A DNA stretch of 34,680 nt from NCBI GenBank assembly GCA_020852595.1, contig JADZAK010000113.1:1-34680 (forward strand), given 5' to 3'. Positions 1 through 11,100 of this stretch are shown piece after piece (position 1 is the first letter of the stretch; every line of letters begins with the position of its first letter). The position numbers and the translations under genes were made by a program. Source of the DNA: Rhodospirillaceae bacterium. Lineage in GTDB: Bacteria > Pseudomonadota > Alphaproteobacteria > Rhodospirillales > Rhodospirillaceae. The notes below the pieces were generated by a model. It saw only the letters and a program-made list of their open reading frames with translations. It was not told the DNA's origin and made no database searches.

Positions 1-1
1 C

Positions 2-430
2 GGCGGGCTCGCTTTCGCCGAGTTTCTGGAGGGAGAGGGGCTGGTCCTCGCGACGGACCTGCTTGTCCCCTTCGCGCACTGGATCACGCCCGAGGGCCTA
101 TTCCCCAAACGCTTCGATACGATGTTCTTTCTCGCGGCCGCGCCGGCCGGCCAGGTCGCGGCGCACGACGGCGAGGAACTCGTGGACTCGTGCTGGATCG
201 CGCCGGCGCGGGCCTTGGCCGGCGAGGGCGGAGGCCGGCTGGAGTTCGTCACGCGCCGCAATCTCGAGAAGCTCGGCCGCGCCCGGACCGTTGTGGAAGC
301 TCTTGAGACCGCGCGCGCGCGCCGGATCGTCACCGTGCTCCCGGCGATCGAGGACACGCCGGAGGGACCGCGCGCGCGCCTGCCGGTCGAGGCCGGCTAC
401 GGGGGGCCCTTGTTCGATTTCAGCCGATAA
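2..430 (+). CDS. NUDIX hydrolase, NUDT19-like (3' part, 5' end outside window)
   Basis: The open frame enters from the left edge and ends with TAA at 428-430, giving about 142 residues. The stretch reading FAHWITPEGLFPKRFDTMFF (residues about 24-43) is the pattern I associate with the C-terminal half of NUDT19/acyl-CoA-diphosphatase-type NUDIX proteins, followed by a segment predicting the acid-rich EELVDSCWIAPARAL helix region and a short C-terminal tail. The NUDIX box itself (GX5EX7REUXEEXGU) would lie upstream and is not in the window, so catalytic competence cannot be judged. Known family members hydrolyse nucleoside-diphosphate-linked substrates such as CoA derivatives; the substrate here is inferred only. 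The gene runs away from the secretion locus and shows no link to it. Confidence 0.72.
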   Translation, partial: GGLAFAEFLEGEGLVLATDLLVPFAHWITPEGLFPKRFDTMFFLAAAPAGQVAAHDGEELVDSCWIAPARALAGEGGGRLEFVTRRNLEKLGRARTVVEALETARARRIVTVLPAIEDTPEGPRARLPVEAGYGGPLFDFSR

Positions 431-440
431 CGGCGACCGG

Positions 441-500
441 CTCATAATTAAGTATACTGTCCCCGCAACTAATTGAGGGGACAGTATACTTAATTATGAG
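441..500. repeat. Perfect 24-bp inverted repeat with 12-nt loop (MITE/REP-like hairpin)
   Basis: Arms at 441-464 and 477-500 are exact reverse complements and are separated by GCAACTAATTGA. Each arm contains the self-complementary octamer AGTATACT next to a GGGG/CCCC end. The element begins 10 bp after the NUDIX stop codon and is AT-rich compared with its surroundings. From memory, the string AAGTATACTGTCCCC recurs in many bacterial genomes near IS200-like (Y1, REP-associated) transposases, so this may be a non-autonomous copy. It could also act as a bidirectional transcription terminator for the NUDIX gene, although it lacks a proper T-tract. No transposase gene is present here. Confidence 0.85.
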
Positions 501-730
501 GGGTGTCGGCGTTGAGGGGGGCTTACTGTCGGTTGTGCGAGTCTGTGGAGTGTCTGCTAATAGGTGCGGTTTGGGGGGCGTCCATCGGTTTCGACTCGCG
601 ATCCGAACGATCAAAAATATCTTTTATATTCAATATCTTACATGTGGTTTTGTTGATACACGCCATTCGTTGACGCCCCGAAACCCTTCCTATAGAGACG
701 GCGAGAGGGCTTACGGGGGTTTTTTGTTCG
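501..730. promoter_or_regulatory. Non-coding leader upstream of the TolC-like gene, with AT-rich core
   Basis: No convincing gene lies between the hairpin and the TolC-like start at 731. Bases about 608-660 are strikingly AT-rich (AAAAATATCTTTTATATTC and following) in an otherwise GC-rich sequence, which fits a promoter region for the secretion locus. I cannot assign a clean -35/-10 pair. A G-rich stretch around 714-718 precedes the ATG at 731 and may serve as a weak ribosome binding site. Confidence 0.35.
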
Positions 731-2044
731 ATGCGGTCGTGTTTTTTCGTCGTTTGCGCGGTTTTAGCTGTGAGCGCGCCGACGTCCGTTGTTATTGCTC
801 AGTCGCTGGAGGCTGAGCTGCGCGGCCTTGCGAGCGACCATCCCATGATCAAATCCGCCGAAGCGCAGCGCGCCGCCGGCGCGCAGGGCCTGCGGGCGAC
901 GCTGTCGCCGTTCCTTCCGACCCTGGATGTCGCGGGCGGCAACGGCTACGAGCGCATCAACACACCCGCGTTCCGCGCTTCGCCCGACGGCCCGTTCGAT
1001 ACGGACGCCGAGAACTACGCGCTGACCTTGCGCGAGAACATCTTCGACGGCGGCCGCAAGTTCGCGAACCGCCGCGCCGCCCGCCTGCAGCTCAACGTGC
1101 TCGATCTGTCGCTGACCAACACGCGTCAGAATGTCCTGTACGAGGGCGCCATGGCTTATATCAACGTGCTGCGCCAGGCCGAACTCGTGACATTGACCTC
1201 GCAGAACGGGGACAACATCAGAAGGCAGCTGAACCTCGAAGACGAGCGCGTGCGCCGCGGGTCGGGCATCAGCGTCGACGTCCTTCAGGCAAAGTCCCGG
1301 CTTCAATTCTCGATGGAGCGTTTTGTCGCGACGCGCGGCGCGCTCGACGAAGCCCGCGCGCGCTATCTTCAGGTCTTCAGCCATCCGCCCGAGCAGAAGG
1401 GCATGGCGCTGCCGCCGCCGCCCGACCGCCTGTTGCCCAAGACCGTCGAGGACGCGGTCGCCATCGCCCTGGCCGAGAACGCGCAGGTCGAAAGCGCCAA
1501 CAAGCGCATCGATATCGGCGAAGAGCAGCGCGACGCGATCAATGCCGAATATTATCCGAGCCTCGATATCGTCCTGCAAAGCAAGTACGAGCGCGACTTC
1601 AACGGCGCGCCCGGCATCCGCCGGGACAAGTCGGCGAAAGTGCAGGCCACATGGACGTTGTTCAGCGGGCTCTCGACCCAGTCGCGCGCCGCGCAGGCGG
1701 CCGCCGACACCGATGCGCGGCGCGCGGACTATCAGCAGGCCCGCCGCAAGATCGAAGAGCAGACGCGCCTTGCGTGGCACGCGCTGCAGACCGCCAACGA
1801 GCGCGTCGGTCTTCTCGAGAACGCCGTCAACATCGCTTCGGAAGTGTTCGGCTCGCGCACCAAGTTGCGCGAGGCGGGCAAGGAAACCGTGATCAACGTT
1901 CTCGATGCCGAGAACGAAGTGTTTTCGGCGCGCATCAACTACGCCTCGGCTCTCTACGATGCGCGGCTTGCGGCCTATCAGCTCCTGCTCGCGATCGGGC
2001 GGCTGGAAGCAGAGGCCGTCTCCGCAGGCGCGGCGGCGAAATAG
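731..2044 (+). CDS. TolC-like outer membrane channel of a type I secretion system
   Basis: This 437-residue protein starts with a signal peptide (MRSCFFVVCAVLAVSA..., likely cleaved after about residue 24, ...VIAQ). The mature part has the duplicated TolC layout: helical segments rich in Ala, Glu and Gln, with the pattern LRENIFDGGRK (about residues 100-110) in the first repeat and the matching ATWTLFSGLSTQSRAAQAA (about 305-323) in the second. These are the two strand-to-helix transitions of OEP-family channels. Length and architecture fit the type I secretion outer membrane component family. It would form the trimeric channel-tunnel through the outer membrane for export of the giant RTX protein encoded immediately downstream, working with the ABC exporter and HlyD adaptor at 15.4-18.5 kb. 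Confidence 0.92.
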   Translation: MRSCFFVVCAVLAVSAPTSVVIAQSLEAELRGLASDHPMIKSAEAQRAAGAQGLRATLSPFLPTLDVAGGNGYERINTPAFRASPDGPFDTDAENYALTLRENIFDGGRKFANRRAARLQLNVLDLSLTNTRQNVLYEGAMAYINVLRQAELVTLTSQNGDNIRRQLNLEDERVRRGSGISVDVLQAKSRLQFSMERFVATRGALDEARARYLQVFSHPPEQKGMALPPPPDRLLPKTVEDAVAIALAENAQVESANKRIDIGEEQRDAINAEYYPSLDIVLQSKYERDFNGAPGIRRDKSAKVQATWTLFSGLSTQSRAAQAAADTDARRADYQQARRKIEEQTRLAWHALQTANERVGLLENAVNIASEVFGSRTKLREAGKETVINVLDAENEVFSARINYASALYDARLAAYQLLLAIGRLEAEAVSAGAAAK

Positions 2045-2140
2045 ACCTGAACCCCGAGCAGGGCGGCCGACCCGCTCCTCGCTCCATAAGTATTGGCGGG
2101 CCACTTGCGCACCGATTTTAGACCAGGGGAATCATCTCAA

Positions 2141-5100
2141 TTGTCCGCCGCCGCTCCGGAAGCGGTACGGCAATGGCTGGACGTGCGCGAGGTCCATGCC
2201 GAGGACGGGGTCGTCGTCATCGCGAACCGCGAGCTTCTGCTCACCAGCATGTTCAGCCGAGCGGGCGTGGACCTGGTCATCAGCGCGCCCAACGGCATCA
2301 AGTACATCGTCAAAGGCTTCTTCCTGAACGATCACCTGCCGACGGTGTCGGACGGCGTTTCGACTCATATCCCCGGCGAACTGGCCGGCCAGTTCGCGGG
2401 CTCGATCGCACCCGAACAATATGCGGCGGCGGCGGCCGGCGCGCCGGGTCCGGTTGCGGGCGTCGTGCGCTCGCTGACGGGGGTCGTGCGCGGTATCCGC
2501 GCCGCGGACGGTTCGGAAGTCCAACTGAAGATCGGCGATCCGCTGTATCAGGACGACATCGTCGAAACCGACGCCGGCGCGCAAGTCGGCCTGGTCTTTG
2601 TCGACGGCACGACGCTGGCGCTGGGCGAGAACGGCGAGCTTGTGCTCGACGAGCTGGTTTACGATCCGTCGAAGGCCGCAGGGAAAGGGACGCTGCGCCT
2701 GGTTTCGGGCGCGGCGGAATTCGTCTCGGGCGGCATCGCCAAGTCCGGCGCCGACAACATGGTGTTCCAGACGCCCGTGGCGACCATCGGGATTCGCGGA
2801 ACGCGCGTCCTTGCGACCTACGATCCCGTCACCGGCGACGTAACCGTCGTGAATCGGCCGACGGGGACCGACGCAGCCGGCAACGAAACCGCGGGCCGCA
2901 TCACACTGACGCTGCCCAATGGAACCGTGATCGGCGACGCGGTCCAGGGCAACAACGGCTGGCAGTGGAACGCGGACCCGGTGACGGGCCTGCCGAACAC
3001 GCCGCCGACGGCCGTGCAGTTCACGCCGCAGCAGATCCAGAACATCGCGGGCGCGGTGCTCGACGCCGTGAACAACCTGCAGACCCAGATCCAGCAGCAG
3101 CCGAACCTCATCCCGACCCCGCAAGGCGGCGGCACGAATGCGCCTTCGAGCGGTCCCGCGGGACCCGGCGGCGACGCGGGCGCGGCAACCGGCGGTGACG
3201 CCGGCGCGGACGGCACGCCTCCCGCCGACGGCGCGCCGCCGACCACGCCGCCGTCGCAGACGACGCAGACACCGGCGATCAACACCGGGAACGTCGCGGG
3301 GACCCTCGCCTCGACCGGCAATCCCAACGCGGGAACCGGCACGCAAGGCGCGGCGCAGCAGGGGACCGCGGGGACGCAAAACGCCGCGGGCGCGACGGGG
3401 ACGGGCACGGGTACCGGGACGGGCACGGGCACGAATACAAACACGGCCGGGACGGGCACGGCTCCGGTCCAGGGGCCGACGCAACCCGTCATCCAACCCC
3501 CGCAGCCGCCGCCCAATCCCGTGCTGTTCAGCATCGCGGGCGGCGGCACGACCGACGCGGCGCAAAGCACGATCACGTTCACCATTACCCGCAGCGGCAA
3601 CGTCGGCGTGTCCGCGTCGGTCAACTACGCGACGGCCAGCGGCAGCGCGGGCGCGGGCGTGGATTTCACGGCGAACGCGGGCACGGTCACTTTCAATCCG
3701 GGCGAAACGTCCAAGACGGTGACCGTCACCGTGCTGGCGAACGCGAACGGGGAACCGGAAGAAAGCTTCTCGGTTTCGCTGAACGGCGCGAGCGCGGGCA
3801 GCGGCGCGCCGGCGAATATCATCGGCGGCTCGGCCAGCGGCACGATCGCGGCGGACCCGCCGCTTCCGTCGCTGTCGATCGCGGGTGTCACGGTCACCGA
3901 TGCGGTGGCCGGCACGGCCGTGCTGATCGTGACCCGCACCGGTTTCCTGGATGTGCCGACAACGGTCACCTACCAGACCGCGCCGGGCAGCGCCTCGGAA
4001 GGCTCCGACTTCTCGCCCACGCGCGGATCGATTTCCTTTGCCGCCGGACAGGCCTCGGCGCAGGTGACCGTCGCCATCGCGCCCGACAGCGCAACGGTCG
4101 GCGGCGAAGCCGCCGAGACGTTCACGGTTGCGCTGATCAATCCCGTGGGCGGCCTGATCGATCCGGCCGCCGGCACCGCGACGGTCGTCATCGAGCAAGA
4201 TCCCCTCGCGACCTTCTCGATCAGCGCCGGCGCCCCCGCGATCGAGGGGGCAACCGCGGTCGTGACCGTGACGCGCGGCGGCGATCTCAGTCGCACGGTT
4301 GCGGTCGGATATACGGCCGAGAGCGGCACCGCCACGGTCGGTACGGACACAGGCGGAGCAAGCGGCGGCCTGCTGGTTTTCGGGATCGGTGTGACGACAC
4401 AAACCATCGGCTTCCCGATCGTAAGCGATACAATTCAGGAGCAGGCGGAATCGTTCACCGTCTCGCTACGAAACCCGGTCGGTGGAACGATCGGCCAAGG
4501 CAGCGCCACCGTCTCCATTCTCGCCGACCCCGTGGCGACCTATGCCATCGACAGCGTGCAGGTCGCCGAAGGCGCGACCGCGGTCCTGACGGTCACGCGC
4601 GCCGGCGATCTTACGCTGCCGGGTTCGGTTTCCTTCGCGACGGCGGCCGGCAGCGCGACCTCGCCGGGCGACTTTCAGAGCGCGAGCGGAACCTTGAACT
4701 TCGCCGCCGGGCAGGCGAGCGCGACCATCTCCATCGGCACCGTGCTGGACAATACGCAAGAGCCGGCCGAAAGCTTTACCGTTCAACTTTCGAATCCGGT
4801 CCGCGGCACAATCGCCAATGGGACGGGCACGGTGTCGGTGTCCGCCGACCCGCCGTTGCCGACGGTTTCGATCAGCGGCGGTTCCACGAGCGACACCGCG
4901 GCCGGCTCCCTGAGTTTCACGATCACGCTGTCGGCGCCGGCGACGAATACGATCACCGTGGATTACGCCACCGAAAACGGCAGCGCGACCGCGGGATCCG
5001 ACTTCACGGCCACGTCGGGCACCGTGACGTTCCTTGCCGGCCAGACGACGCAAACGGTGTCGGTGCCGATTGCCGCCGATTCCAGCGAGGAAGGCGAGGA

Positions 5101-8100
5101 AAGCTTCGGCATGCGCCTGACCGGCGCGCTCGGCGCCGTGATCGCGGGCGGGAGCGCGACCGGTACGATCTTGGCCGACGCGCCGCCCGCAGCGGTCGTG
5201 CCGCAGATCACGCTCAGCGGCGGTACGACCGTGAGCGACGCCACGGCGACATCGGTGGTTTTCACCGTGACGCTGTCCGCGGCAACGTCCGTCCCGGTAT
5301 CGGTCAACTATGCGACGGTCGCCGGTACGGCCGACAGCAGCGACTTCGGTCCGCAGTCGGGGACGCTGACGTTCCCGCCCGGAACGGTATCGCTGACGGT
5401 CACCGTTCCGATCCACGCCTTCGGGGCAAACGAGCCGGCCGAAACGTTCTCGCTGGCCCTCTCGGATGCGTCGGGCGGCGTGCTGGCGACCAGCACCGCG
5501 CAAGTCACCATTTCGGCCGATCCGTCGTCCACGTCGGCCACGATCGCCACGCTGCTGTCCACGCAAGGCAGCTACAACAATCAAAACGTCATCGTCACGG
5601 ATTCGGCGAGCATCGCCGACATCAAGACCGTCGACGCGGCCAACGGCGCCGGGACCGTCACGCCCACAACGATCGGCGATACGAGCATCAACGTGATGCG
5701 CGCGCACGGCTATGTCGGCACCGCCACCAATGTCGCGTTCACCGACGTCGTCGGCGCCGAGATCCTGCGCGACTTCGACATCAAGACGAACGGAACGGTC
5801 TCGGCGGCGGCGGTGTCGGGCACGGCCTCGACGCTGCTCGGCTCCGGCGCCGCCTACATCTCCAATAAAAACGTGGAAGTGGTGGCGACGTCGAACCTCG
5901 CCAACGGCCAGCTCGCCAGCATCGATACGGCGAACGGCGCCGGCAACGTGACGGTCGTCGGATCCGGGGCGCTCCTGAGCGGCCTGACCGCGTCGTCGGT
6001 CATCACCTCGGGCTACAATGTGCGCGCGACCGGCCCGGTGACCATCAACGAGCTGAGCACGATTAAAGCCGTGGTCCCGGGGGTCACGTATGGCGCGGTT
6101 CAAGACACCGCCGCGAACATCATGACCTACCTGAACGGCGGCGGGATCATCGCGGGGCATCCGGCAATCGTGATCGCTCACGGCGCAGGCATCGCCGCCG
6201 ACCTGAACAACATCGACGCCGCCAACGGCACCTACAACGTGGTTGTCCGCGGAACGCTCGCGAACCTCCTGGCGTCGGACAATTTCGTCACGCGCCAGGT
6301 GACCGTAACGTCGGGCGTCACCGGGTTCTCCGCCGGCGACGTCGCGACGTTGCTCGGCAAGGGCGCGGCCGTCGTCGTGATTGAAGATACCGCCCAAAAC
6401 ATCATCGGCGCGGGCATATCCGGCAACTATTCCACGCAGCTTCTCGGAAGCCCAAGCATCGCGGACATCGCGCAGATCGATGCCCTGAACGGCACCGGCA
6501 CCGTGTTTTACGAAGCCGTGGCCGACACGGCCGCGAACCTCGTGGCCGGAGCCGCGCGCCTGACGGCCTTCCCCAACATCATGCCGGTCATCACCGGCAC
6601 GGCGACGCTCGCCCAGGTCGAGCAGGTTCTGGGGATCGTCGACGGCGCCGTCGGCCTGATGAATTCGGCCACGAATCTCGCCGCCATGGCGTCGACATTC
6701 GCGGGCACGCTTCTGCCTATCGTTCCGATGGTGACAGGTTCGGCGACGATCCAGCAGCTTCTGGACATCGAGCCGATTTCACCGATCGCGACGAGCTACA
6801 AGGAAATCGCGGATACCTACGCCCATATCTCGGCGAACCTGAATTTCGTGAGCGGCGACGTCAACCTGACGATCACCGATCCCATCACCCAGCCGCAGCA
6901 CGACGCCCTCGACGCCCTGACGTCGGGTTCGATCACCTGGACGCTGGGCACCGGCAATCAGGCCCCGATGTTCGCCGGCACCGCCGTGGGGAACACATAT
7001 ATCCAATTCGACGGCACGAACGACTACGTCGCCACCAACGGCACGGTCCCGCTTCAATCCCACAGCGTCGAGATGTGGATCCGCACCACGCAGGACGGCG
7101 GCGCGCAGACGCTTTCGGATATCGGCGGCAAAGCCTTCTTCATGATGGAGAACGGCTATCTCCAGGTCCGGCTGATCCACGGCGGCCAGACCAAAAGCGT
7201 CGAGGGATCGATCGCCGTCGCCGACGGCGAATGGCATTACGTGTCCTACAGCTTCGACGCGGCGACGGGCGAGATCGCGGTCTATGTCGATACGCAGGAA
7301 GACAGCCTGGCGCGGAACGGCGGCGACCTCGGCGTCGGCGACGACTTCGCCGCCGCGTTCACGGTGAACGGATACGCGTCCTTCGGTTACGACACGGGAA
7401 CGGCGTTCTTCCGCGGCGACATGGGCGAGATCCGGGTGTGGGACGACGTGCGCACCGCCGGCGAGATCGAAACGTTCCGCGGCGGGCCGGTGCTCAACAA
7501 CGAACCGGGCCTCAAGCTCTATTATACGTTCGCCGATTACGAGTTCGACGAGAACAACGGGACAGGGTCGGTCACGAACCAGGTGACGGGCGGCAGCGGA
7601 CTTGACGGCACCGGCCAGGGCGGCAGCGGCGGGGCACAGGAAGCGCCCATGCCGGTCACCACCGGCGCGGACAACGCGATCCGGTTCAACGGCTATTACT
7701 ACACGCAGGTCGATACCCATATCCGCGCGCTCGACCGCAGTTTCACGCTGTCGGCGGACATCCGTCTCGACCATGCATCGGGCGATCTATCGAGCCCCGG
7801 CACGATCTTCGGCAAGGCCGCGGGAGGTTCCGCGCCGTATTCCGACTGGGAAGTCCGCGTTTATGTCGACACCGACAATACGCTCGTGTTCGACGTGAGC
7901 GACGGGACCTCGAGCTTCGGCCACATCGTCAGCGGCGTCGCCCTGCAAAAGGACCTCTGGTATTCGGTCGCGGCGACTTACGACGCGTCCAGCGGCGAGA
8001 TGCGCCTGTATGTCAACGGCGCCGCAACGGGCGGTTCCGATACCGTCTCCACGCGCCATACCGGTTCGGAACCTCTGAAAATCGGCCAGTTGAACTACAG

Positions 8101-11100
8101 CGACTGGTTCAGCGGCGACGTTTCGCGCGTCAGCGTGTGGGAGACGGCGCTCGACTCCTACGCGGTCGCGGCGCTCACCGACATGGACCCGTTGTCGGAC
8201 ATGAATTCGGAAGGACTGGTCGCTTTTTATTCCTTCGCCGACGGCCAAGGGTCCAACGCCGCGGATTCGGTGACGGGCGTCACGGGCGTCTATACCGGCG
8301 CGGTCTCGGGCAGTCCGGAATGGATCGTGCCCGCGCCGCCCATCGGGCGAGGCGGCTATGACTTCGAGGTGCTGGAGGATACGCCGTTCACGTTCCGCGT
8401 GACGGCCCGCGATCCCGATCAGGGCGCGCTGCTGTCCTTCACCGTGGATTCCGGGCCGACGTCCGGCACCATCAGCGGGCCGCGTTATATCAACGGCGGC
8501 ACGGTCGAATTCACCTATACCCCCGACCCCAACTACGTCAGCAGCCCGACGCCGGACCAGATCACCGTCAGCGTCAACGACGGCACCGCGCCGCCGGTGA
8601 CGCAGGTCATCACGTTTCACGTCAATTACGTGAACGACCGGCCCATCCTGCTCGGCTTGAACGAGATCCCCGACGTCGAGGAGGGAGAGACCGATCCGGC
8701 CGGCGTCTCCCTCGCGGACATTTTCGCGGGCCAGTTCCTCGATCCCGACGGCTCGTTCATCGGGGCCGTCGTCGTCGGCAACGAAGCCGACCTCGTGACG
8801 CAGGGCACATGGCAATGGTCGCCGGACAGCGGCACGACCTGGCACGACATCGGCGCCGTCGCCAACGACGGAACCGGCCTGATCCTGTCGGTCGGCACGC
8901 AGCTCCGCTTCGTGCCCGCGGCGTCCTTCCCGCCGGGCTCTCCGCCCTCCCTGCTGGTGCGCGCCCTGGATTCGGCGTACGCCGGCGCATTCTCGACGAG
9001 CAGCGGCGGCGGCCGCGTGAGCGTGGGCGACCAGATCGCAAGCCACACCATTCTCATGGGACCGCCGACGCCTCTTGTCGTCGAGGTGGTGCCGCAGAGC
9101 GCGGTCACGGCGCTCTTCACCGGTTCGGACGACGATTGGTTCAACACCGCGAACTGGTCGATCAGCGCGGTTCCCGGCACGAACGCCGACGTCGTCCTGA
9201 ACGGCAGCGACGACGTGCTGTTCGACAACGGCCAGCCGTACGGCGGGGCAAACGCCGTCCACTCGATTCATCTCCAGGATTCCGCGCACCTGACCATCGC
9301 GCGCAACGGCACCGATACGGGCCTCGGCGTTCTCGGCAACGTCGATATCGCGACATCTGCGCAGGTGACGATGGAAGGCGGCGACGCCCTTGCCGTCGGC
9401 GGCGACATGACCGTGGACGGCGTCTTCGCGGGCACGGCGGGCGCGCTGCTCTTCAGCGACGAATCGTCGCCGGACTTCACGGTTGACGGCCTGATGGAGT
9501 TCGTCGACGCCGACTTCTCCATCGACGGCGAGGACAGCTCCAGCCTGCCCAACATCTACAACGCAGGTTTTATGGATATCGTCGTCGCGAACGACGATTC
9601 AACGCTCGAGATCGAGTACGCCAACTCCTTCCAGAATACCGGCGTGATCCGGCTCTTCAACAGCCTCACGGGCAATCACGACGCCGTGCTCCACCTTCTC
9701 GGGAGCGGGCAATTCGTCAACACCTCGGGCGGCATCGTCCGGTTCCACGGCAGCGACAACGGCACACGCCGCATCGAGCTGACGGGGCAGATGGTGAACG
9801 TCGGCAGCGCCACGTCCGGCCAGGAGTCGACGATCGACGTGAACGCCGACGCCGTCATCGGCGGAAGCTCGATCCTCAATACGGGCATCATCGACGTCGC
9901 CGCCGGCAAGACGCTGACCTACTACGGCAACAGCTACGGCTCGGCTTACCTGCACATGCAGAACGCCGGCTCCTTCCAAGGCGCTTTCGCCGGCACCGGG
10001 ACCGTGTTCTTCGACGATTCCCAGGACGGCGGCGCCGACGCCTACTTCAGGACCTACGACGGCTTCACGCTGCAGGCGGGCGGCCCGACCCTCAGGTTCG
10101 GCAGCTTCGACGGCAACAACTCCGCCCGCTGGACCGCGGACGGCCTTACGACCATCAACGGCGTCGTGAACGTCACCGTCCTGACCATCGGCGGTTCCAA
10201 CGCCCAGTTCGTGGTCAACGGCACGGTCAACGTGACCGGCGGCGTCGCGGGCGCGAACAATATCCATGCCAGCCTGTTCGCGTCCTCGAATTACAACAAC
10301 ACGACCGCTTTCCGCATCGGCTCCGCCGGAACCTTGAATCTCGCCGCCGGCACCCTCGCCAACGACGCGACCGTCAACGCAGACCTCTGGTACAACGTCA
10401 CGAACGACGGCACGATCAACATCACCTCGAACGGCGCCGACGTCTCGTTCTATAACAGCGGTTCCTACGACTATCTCAACCCGTCAAGTCCCAACAACCA
10501 GGGATTCACCAACAACGGCGCCATCAACGTGTCGGGCACGGGGGCGGCGTCCATCGGGTCCAGCAATTTCGTCAATGCGGCGGCGGGTGTGCTGACCCTC
10601 GCGATGGATACGCGCTTCTACGGCCGGGGCTTCAACCTCGGCGAGATCGTGCTCCATGGCGGAACGACGCTCGTTCTCGACGCCAATACCGACTTCGTTT
10701 TCGAAACCGGGTCGGAATTGACCTATACGGGCACGGGGATCGCGACCGTCGCCCTCCAGGGCGGGGCGAGTTCCAATCTCGACGAGTCCTATCTCGTCTT
10801 CAAGGACGACTTCACGCTTGCGCAGAACGTGAGGTTCGTCATCGGCCAGCCGGGAACCGCCTATAACTACGTCAGCCACGTATATAGCGACGGGTCCTCC
10901 TTGACCTTCACCGTGGAAGGCGGCCTCGACTTCAATCGCGGCTCGCTGACCTACGACACGGTCCTGGTCAAGAACGGCGGCTTCATTCAAGCCATCGACG
11001 CCGGTTCGTCGGGCGTCGGCGCCGAGGTCACGGTGGAGAGCGGCGGGCGGATCGACGTCAAGGAGACGGGCAACGATATGCTGACGTTCTCCAACGGCCT

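Noticed and set aside
2520-2860. FecR domain considered as sign of an iron-sensing sigma regulator
   Set aside because: There is no FecI sigma factor or TonB receptor nearby, and the domain is fused to a secreted RTX protein, where FecR-like domains occur as structural parts.
3394-3465. Repeat run considered as a CRISPR-like or regulatory array
   Set aside because: The units are 6 bp, in frame and encode a Gly-Thr linker, with no spacers.
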